Shown here: positions 60,200 to 64,000 of the stretch, one piece after another | How positions within the stretch are numbered: the first letter of the stretch is position 1 | Layout of the letters: each line of letters begins with the position of its first letter | Assembly: GCA_963663365.2 (NCBI GenBank) | Contig: CAXXIH010000001.1 | Span: 1,798,001 to 1,862,000, forward strand | Source of the DNA: G963663365 sp963663365 | GTDB lineage: Bacteria; Hinthialibacterota; Hinthialibacteria; Hinthialibacterales; G963663365 | DNA length: 64,000 nt | Direction of reading: 5' to 3' | Notes under the pieces: model-generated | Told to the model about the DNA's origin: nothing | The model's input: only the letters and a program-made list of their open reading frames with translations | Database searches by the model: none | Position numbers and translations under genes: made by a program

Positions 60200-62755
60200 T
60201 CAAGAAATCGAAACGGATGCCGCCTTTCTTTGGTATGTCTCCAGACGGTCAAAGTTCATGAATTGGTATACATCTGTCATGAACGGTTTTATCTTTTTTT
60301 CAGTAATCTCAAAATACTCATCCGGTTCCGGTATTCTTCCGAGCAAAGCCACGACCGCCGCCAGTTCTGCGGATCCTAAATAGACTTTTGCACCATCGCC
60401 CATGCGGTTGTCGAAATTACGCGTAGAAGTCGAAAAGACCGTGGCTCCCGGCTCGACACGAGCCTGGTTTCCCATACAAAGGGAGCATCCCGGAAGTTCC
60501 ATGCGTGAACCGAGCGCCTCAAAGATTTGATAGACCCCTTCTTCTTTTAGACGTTCTTCATCCATTCGTGTCGGCGGACAAATCCAAAGCCGTGTAGAGA
60601 GACGGTCGTATCCCTCAAGGACTTTGGCCGCTGCGCGAAAATGTCCGATATTGGTCATACAGGAACCGATGAAAACTTCTTGGACGGGATCATCGACAAC
60701 TTGCGAGATTGTTTTTACGTCATCAGGATCATTCGGGCAGGCCACGATCGGTTCGGTTAGTTCGGCGAGATCTATTTCCAGTACGGCGGCATATTCAGCA
60801 TTGGGATCACCTTCCAATAGATGCGGATTCGCGAGCCATTCTTCCATACGTTTGATACGCCTTTCGAGAGTTTTGGCATCGCCATAACCATCGGCAATCA
60901 TATTTTTCAGCAATGTGGCATTGCTGCGCAGATATTCGCAGACCGTATCGATGCCCAACTTTATGGTTGAGCCTGCCGCGCTACGCTCGGCAGAAGCATC
61001 GGTTAACTCAAAGGCCTGCTCGAGTTTTAGATCCGGCAATCCCTCGATTTCGAGTACACGTCCGTTAAAGATGTTCTTTTTGCCTTGCTTGGCCACGGTT
61101 AAAAGGCCGGCCTTGATTGCATAATAAGGAATGGCGTTTACAACATCGCGAAGAGTCATCCCGGGACGCAGTTCGCCGGAAAAACGCACCAATACCGATT
61201 CGGGCATTTCTAAAGGCATAACGCCTAATGCGGCGGCAAAGGCCACCAACCCGGAACCGGCCGGAAAGGACAATCCCAAGGGAAAACGCGTATGCGAATC
61301 GCCGCCTGTGCCGACGGTGTCAGGCAGAATCATTCGGTTGAGCCAGCTGTGGATGATTCCATCACCCGGTTTTAGTGAAACGCCTCCGCGCTCAGTGATG
61401 AATTTCGGAAGCGCCTCATGCATTTCTTTGTCTGTCGGTGTTGGATAAGCGGCGGTATGACAGAAGGATTGCATGACGAGATCGGCCGAAAATCCCAAAC
61501 AAGCCAGTTCTTCGATCTCATTGGCTGTCATTGGACCGGTTGTATCTTGAGAACCGACCGTAGTCATAACCGGGTCAACCATCATGCCCGGGTAGACACC
61601 TTCCATGCCGCATGCCCGGCCCACGATCTTCTGCGCCAAAGAATAGCCGACGCCGGGTTTTTCGATTGTCTCCGGCTTTAAAAAGACTTTGCTTTCGCCA
61701 AGCCCCATAATCTCGCGTGCACGGTTTGTAAGCTTCTTGCCGATAATAAGAGGCACGCGGCCTCCGGCGCGGTATTCATCGACCAGTGTTTCGGGTGAAA
61801 GCGAAAACTCCGCCAAGAGTTGTCCGGAACTGTCCTCAATCCGTCCATCATACGGGCAAATTTTAATTTCTTGGCCGTTGGAAATATTGGAAACATCGCA
61901 ACGGATCGGCAATGCCCCCGAATCCTCCAAGGTGTTGAAGAAAATCGGGGCGATTTGCAAACCGATAACCACGCCACCGCGTCTTTTGTTGGGTACAAAA
62001 GGAATATCATCACCGATCCACCACAGCATGGAATTGGTGGCTGATTTTCGTGAAGAGCCGGTTCCGACTGTGTCGCCGACAAAGGCCACGGATTTTCCGG
62101 TTTGACGTATTTCCGTAATTTTGGCTGTACCATCGGGAAAACGTTTTTCACCCATGGATAGAGCGTGGAGCGGAATATCGGGGCGTGTTACGGCATGTGT
62201 GGCAGGAGAAAGGTCATCAGTATTGATTTCTCCTTCCACACGCAGAACGGTTACCTGCAGTTCTTTAGGCAATGGGGGACGGGAGGTGAACCATTCGGCA
62301 TCCGCGTAGGATTGCATAACCTCTCGCGCATAAGGATTTCCTGCTTCCGCCAACTTATAGATATCTTCCAGCGCATCGAATACTAACAAGGTGTTTTTCA
62401 ATGCGGCTGCGGCGGTTTCGGCCAATGCCTCGACCGAGAGAAATTCAATAAGCGGGTTGATGTTATAGCCCCCCATCATGGTTCCCAGCAATTCGACCGC
62501 TTTCTTTTTGTCAATATGCGGGCAAGGAACATTACCCCGGGCAATGTCCGCCAAGAATTTAGCTTTGACCCCGGCGGCGGGATCCACTCCAGGCGGCACA
62601 CGGTGAATGAGGAGATCAAGCAGCGTGTCTTTGTCGCTTTGGCCTGCATCGCATAACTGTGTGCAGACTTCCTTTACCTGTTCGGCTTTCAGTGGTTTGG
62701 GCGGAATCCCTTGGGCTTTGCGTTCTTCGACATGTTTCCAATAGGCTTCATTCAT
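60200..62755 (-). CDS. acnB: Bifunctional aconitate hydratase 2 / 2-methylisocitrate dehydratase
   Basis: 851 aa, the normal AcnB length. N-terminal HEAT-like and swivel domains ('YWKHVEERKAQGIPPKPLKAEQVKEV', 'GTGSSRKSATNSMLWWIGDDIPFVPNKR') come before the [4Fe-4S] part: 'GTGGDSHTRFPLGLSFPAGSGLVAFAAALGVMPLEMPESVLVRFSG', 'IGSCMTNIGHFRAAAKVLEG', 'ELPGCSLCMGNQARV' supply the cluster cysteines. It converts citrate to isocitrate in the TCA cycle. A Crp-like gene lies upstream. The apo-form of AcnB can bind mRNA in other bacteria. Confidence 0.97.
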   Translation of the reverse strand: MNEAYWKHVEERKAQGIPPKPLKAEQVKEVCTQLCDAGQSDKDTLLDLLIHRVPPGVDPAAGVKAKFLADIARGNVPCPHIDKKKAVELLGTMMGGYNINPLIEFLSVEALAETAAAALKNTLLVFDALEDIYKLAEAGNPYAREVMQSYADAEWFTSRPPLPKELQVTVLRVEGEINTDDLSPATHAVTRPDIPLHALSMGEKRFPDGTAKITEIRQTGKSVAFVGDTVGTGSSRKSATNSMLWWIGDDIPFVPNKRRGGVVIGLQIAPIFFNTLEDSGALPIRCDVSNISNGQEIKICPYDGRIEDSSGQLLAEFSLSPETLVDEYRAGGRVPLIIGKKLTNRAREIMGLGESKVFLKPETIEKPGVGYSLAQKIVGRACGMEGVYPGMMVDPVMTTVGSQDTTGPMTANEIEELACLGFSADLVMQSFCHTAAYPTPTDKEMHEALPKFITERGGVSLKPGDGIIHSWLNRMILPDTVGTGGDSHTRFPLGLSFPAGSGLVAFAAALGVMPLEMPESVLVRFSGELRPGMTLRDVVNAIPYYAIKAGLLTVAKQGKKNIFNGRVLEIEGLPDLKLEQAFELTDASAERSAAGSTIKLGIDTVCEYLRSNATLLKNMIADGYGDAKTLERRIKRMEEWLANPHLLEGDPNAEYAAVLEIDLAELTEPIVACPNDPDDVKTISQVVDDPVQEVFIGSCMTNIGHFRAAAKVLEGYDRLSTRLWICPPTRMDEERLKEEGVYQIFEALGSRMELPGCSLCMGNQARVEPGATVFSTSTRNFDNRMGDGAKVYLGSAELAAVVALLGRIPEPDEYFEITEKKIKPFMTDVYQFMNFDRLETYQRKAASVSIS

Positions 62756-62961
62756 GATGGTTTTTGTCCCTCATTCATGCAGTTCGTTGAGAAAGAATGC
62801 TGTGTGCGCCAGTCTCCCGTTTTGGCTGACTCTCTAGCCTACACGGGTTTGCCGAATCGGATAAGCGCAGGCGATCTACCGGTGTGTTTATTGCGAAGGA
62901 TCGGAATGAGGGAAGCCGCGGCCCAAACTCAGTATTTAAGCCGTTCTATGGCAGCGGCACG

Positions 62962-63939
62962 CTACGTAGGCATCAGCAAATGGCGGCAGGTTTTATCGTA
63001 TTCGCCACCCGGTTTGATATCCAAACTCATTAATGCACGAAGCCGTTTTACGATTAGAATGATCTCTTGTCGGTTTTTGAAGCGGAAGCCCAAGAGACCG
63101 TGGCTGGCGAGGCGATTGAAACAGTGGTCGTAAGCATGAGATTGCTGTTCCGGGGGAAGGCCGGTCCAAAGCGGATTTTGCATAAGCGCTTCTTTTAGCT
63201 CGTTGCTTGGCACAATGAGCTGATTGGCATCCGGGCGGGGCAAGCGGGATTCGGCAAACTCAAGGATGTCATCGCATACCTGGAGATCCTCTTGGGTAAG
63301 CGGATCGTGCCCTTTTTCGGTTACATTGACGACATCGTAGCAGTTCAAGAATTCTTCAATAACATCCATGTGGACAATACTGCCGGATTCTTCCCGGGGT
63401 TCGCCGATCATGTCACAGGCAATCAATTTATTGACTACGGGTTGAACTTCTACCATGGAGAATCCCAAAGCCGCGGCCAATTCGCGGCGCAGGTTGTCCA
63501 AATTTTGACGCATTGCCGAGTCTTGCTGTGTGGCTTCATACCACAATCGGCAAACGGTGATGGCACGGTACCAAAAAGAAATTTCTTCGGTTGAAAATCC
63601 CTGTGTGATCCGATTGTTGCTATCGCGTAATTTGGCGCATAACGCCCGGAAAATTACGATGCTGGTGTTGGGCGATTGGGTCATAATCGACTTCAGATTG
63701 TTAAGATTTAATTCAACACAATCTGTCGTCACAATTGCGGTGACCGAAGCGGAGCGCGGTTTACGGTCGATAATGCTCATTTCGCCGAAGATGTCGTTGG
63801 TTGTCAACTCGGCTAATTGAATTTCGTGGTTATCTTGGTGGCGCGTAACCCGTACTCGTCCGGCCAAAATTAAAAAAGCGCGGCAGCTGATTTCGCCTTC
63901 GCGGATAATAACCTGTCCTGGAGCAAATCGATGTCGCAT
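62962..63939 (-). CDS. Cyclic-nucleotide-binding regulator with helical C-terminal extension
   Basis: 325 aa. Residues 1-120 are a cNMP-binding domain ('HRFAPGQVIIREGEISCRAFLILAGRVRVTRHQDNHEIQLAELTTNDIFGEMSIIDRKPRSASVTAIV'). Residues 120-320 are helical; 'LRRELAAALGFSMVEVQPVVNKLIACDMI' (about 150-180) could be a winged helix-turn-helix, and a similar helix set ('SNELKEALMQNPLWTGLPPEQQSHAYDHCFNRLASHGLLGF') follows. This is not a standard Crp/Fnr; the tail is longer and may contain two winged-helix-like units. It is upstream of acnB in the same direction (206 bases apart). A stand-alone domain of the same kind is at 19.2 kb. Confidence 0.8.
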   Translation of the reverse strand: MRHRFAPGQVIIREGEISCRAFLILAGRVRVTRHQDNHEIQLAELTTNDIFGEMSIIDRKPRSASVTAIVTTDCVELNLNNLKSIMTQSPNTSIVIFRALCAKLRDSNNRITQGFSTEEISFWYRAITVCRLWYEATQQDSAMRQNLDNLRRELAAALGFSMVEVQPVVNKLIACDMIGEPREESGSIVHMDVIEEFLNCYDVVNVTEKGHDPLTQEDLQVCDDILEFAESRLPRPDANQLIVPSNELKEALMQNPLWTGLPPEQQSHAYDHCFNRLASHGLLGFRFKNRQEIILIVKRLRALMSLDIKPGGEYDKTCRHLLMPT

Positions 63940-64000
63940 GCTTATTTCTACTGCGAATAATTACCGGGCAAAGCCGAACCAATCCCGGCAAGTGTATTAC

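Noticed and set aside
1..64000. CRISPR array, prophage or IS element
   Set aside because: No regularly spaced repeats, transposase, integrase or phage structural gene is visible.

Overview
This 64 kb window looks like one stretch of chromosome from an uncultivated, Gram-negative (diderm) bacterium. LptF/G and O-antigen-ligase genes imply an LPS-bearing outer membrane. The mixture of a lone 'FTLIELLIVVAIIGILAA' pseudopilin, DUF4159, PQQ-propeller/malectin secreted proteins, multihaem cytochrome c, AcnB, PPDK and an EutL-like shell protein is the sort of gene content seen in poorly sampled phyla near Sumerlaeota, Hydrogenedentota or the PVC group. That placement is inference; no rRNA or tRNA gene is present to test it. 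There is no prophage, IS element or CRISPR array that I can see.

Layout. 0-6 kb (minus): a translation and transcription cluster rng | secE-nusG-rplK-rplA-[L10 leader]-histidine phosphatase-rplJ-rplL-terminator, followed by the start of a STAS-domain gene rather than rpoB. The L10 autoregulatory leader sits in front of the inserted phosphatase gene, not directly before rplJ. 6-14 kb (plus): DUF4159 protein, STAS plus degenerate receiver fusion, membrane histidine kinase, a large O-antigen ligase/TPR protein and purD. 13.9-20.2 kb: a zinc-ribbon/PTS EIIA fusion and a dual CDGSH protein (minus), dnaE (plus), a free cyclic-nucleotide-binding domain (minus), and a small Cys-rich protein with a structured leader (plus). 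20.3-22.3 kb: groES-groEL (minus). 22.5-28 kb (plus): cell-surface cluster with a second O-antigen ligase, membrane proteins, a metallophosphatase-like tetrahaem cytochrome and a pseudopilin. 28-34.9 kb (minus): DUF374 acyltransferase, smpB, LptF/G, DUF115 protein, HpcH/HpaI aldolase and a sugar ABC ATPase lacking its permease. 35.3-38.1 kb: ppdK. 38.2-39.2 kb: a small AT-richer accessory pair (TIR/deoxyribosyltransferase-like protein and DUF2188). 39.5-50 kb: a giant secreted PQQ-propeller/methyltransferase/malectin protein, an ArnT-like membrane glycosyltransferase, two tandem sodium:solute symporters and a coiled-coil protein. 50.6-52.6 kb: amt-glnB nitrogen module. 53-56.4 kb: ECF sigma factor, membrane anti-sigma candidate, a catalytically dead HtrA-PDZ protein and a STAS protein. 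56.5-64 kb (minus): HAD phosphatase, orphan EutL-like shell protein, a tiny membrane protein, an NtrC-type regulator, acnB and a cyclic-nucleotide-binding regulator.

Themes. Several signalling proteins have lost their usual catalytic or phosphorylation residues while keeping the fold (pseudo-receiver, pseudo-HtrA, UshA-like domain with altered metal ligands). Several proteins that normally work in large sets appear alone (EutL, sugar ABC ATPase, EIIA). The most review-worthy items are the displaced L10 leader, the dead HtrA in the sigma-factor locus, the orphan EutL, the propeller/methyltransferase/malectin fusion, the TIR-like/DUF2188 pair and the alternative-hairpin leader at 19.77-19.82 kb.
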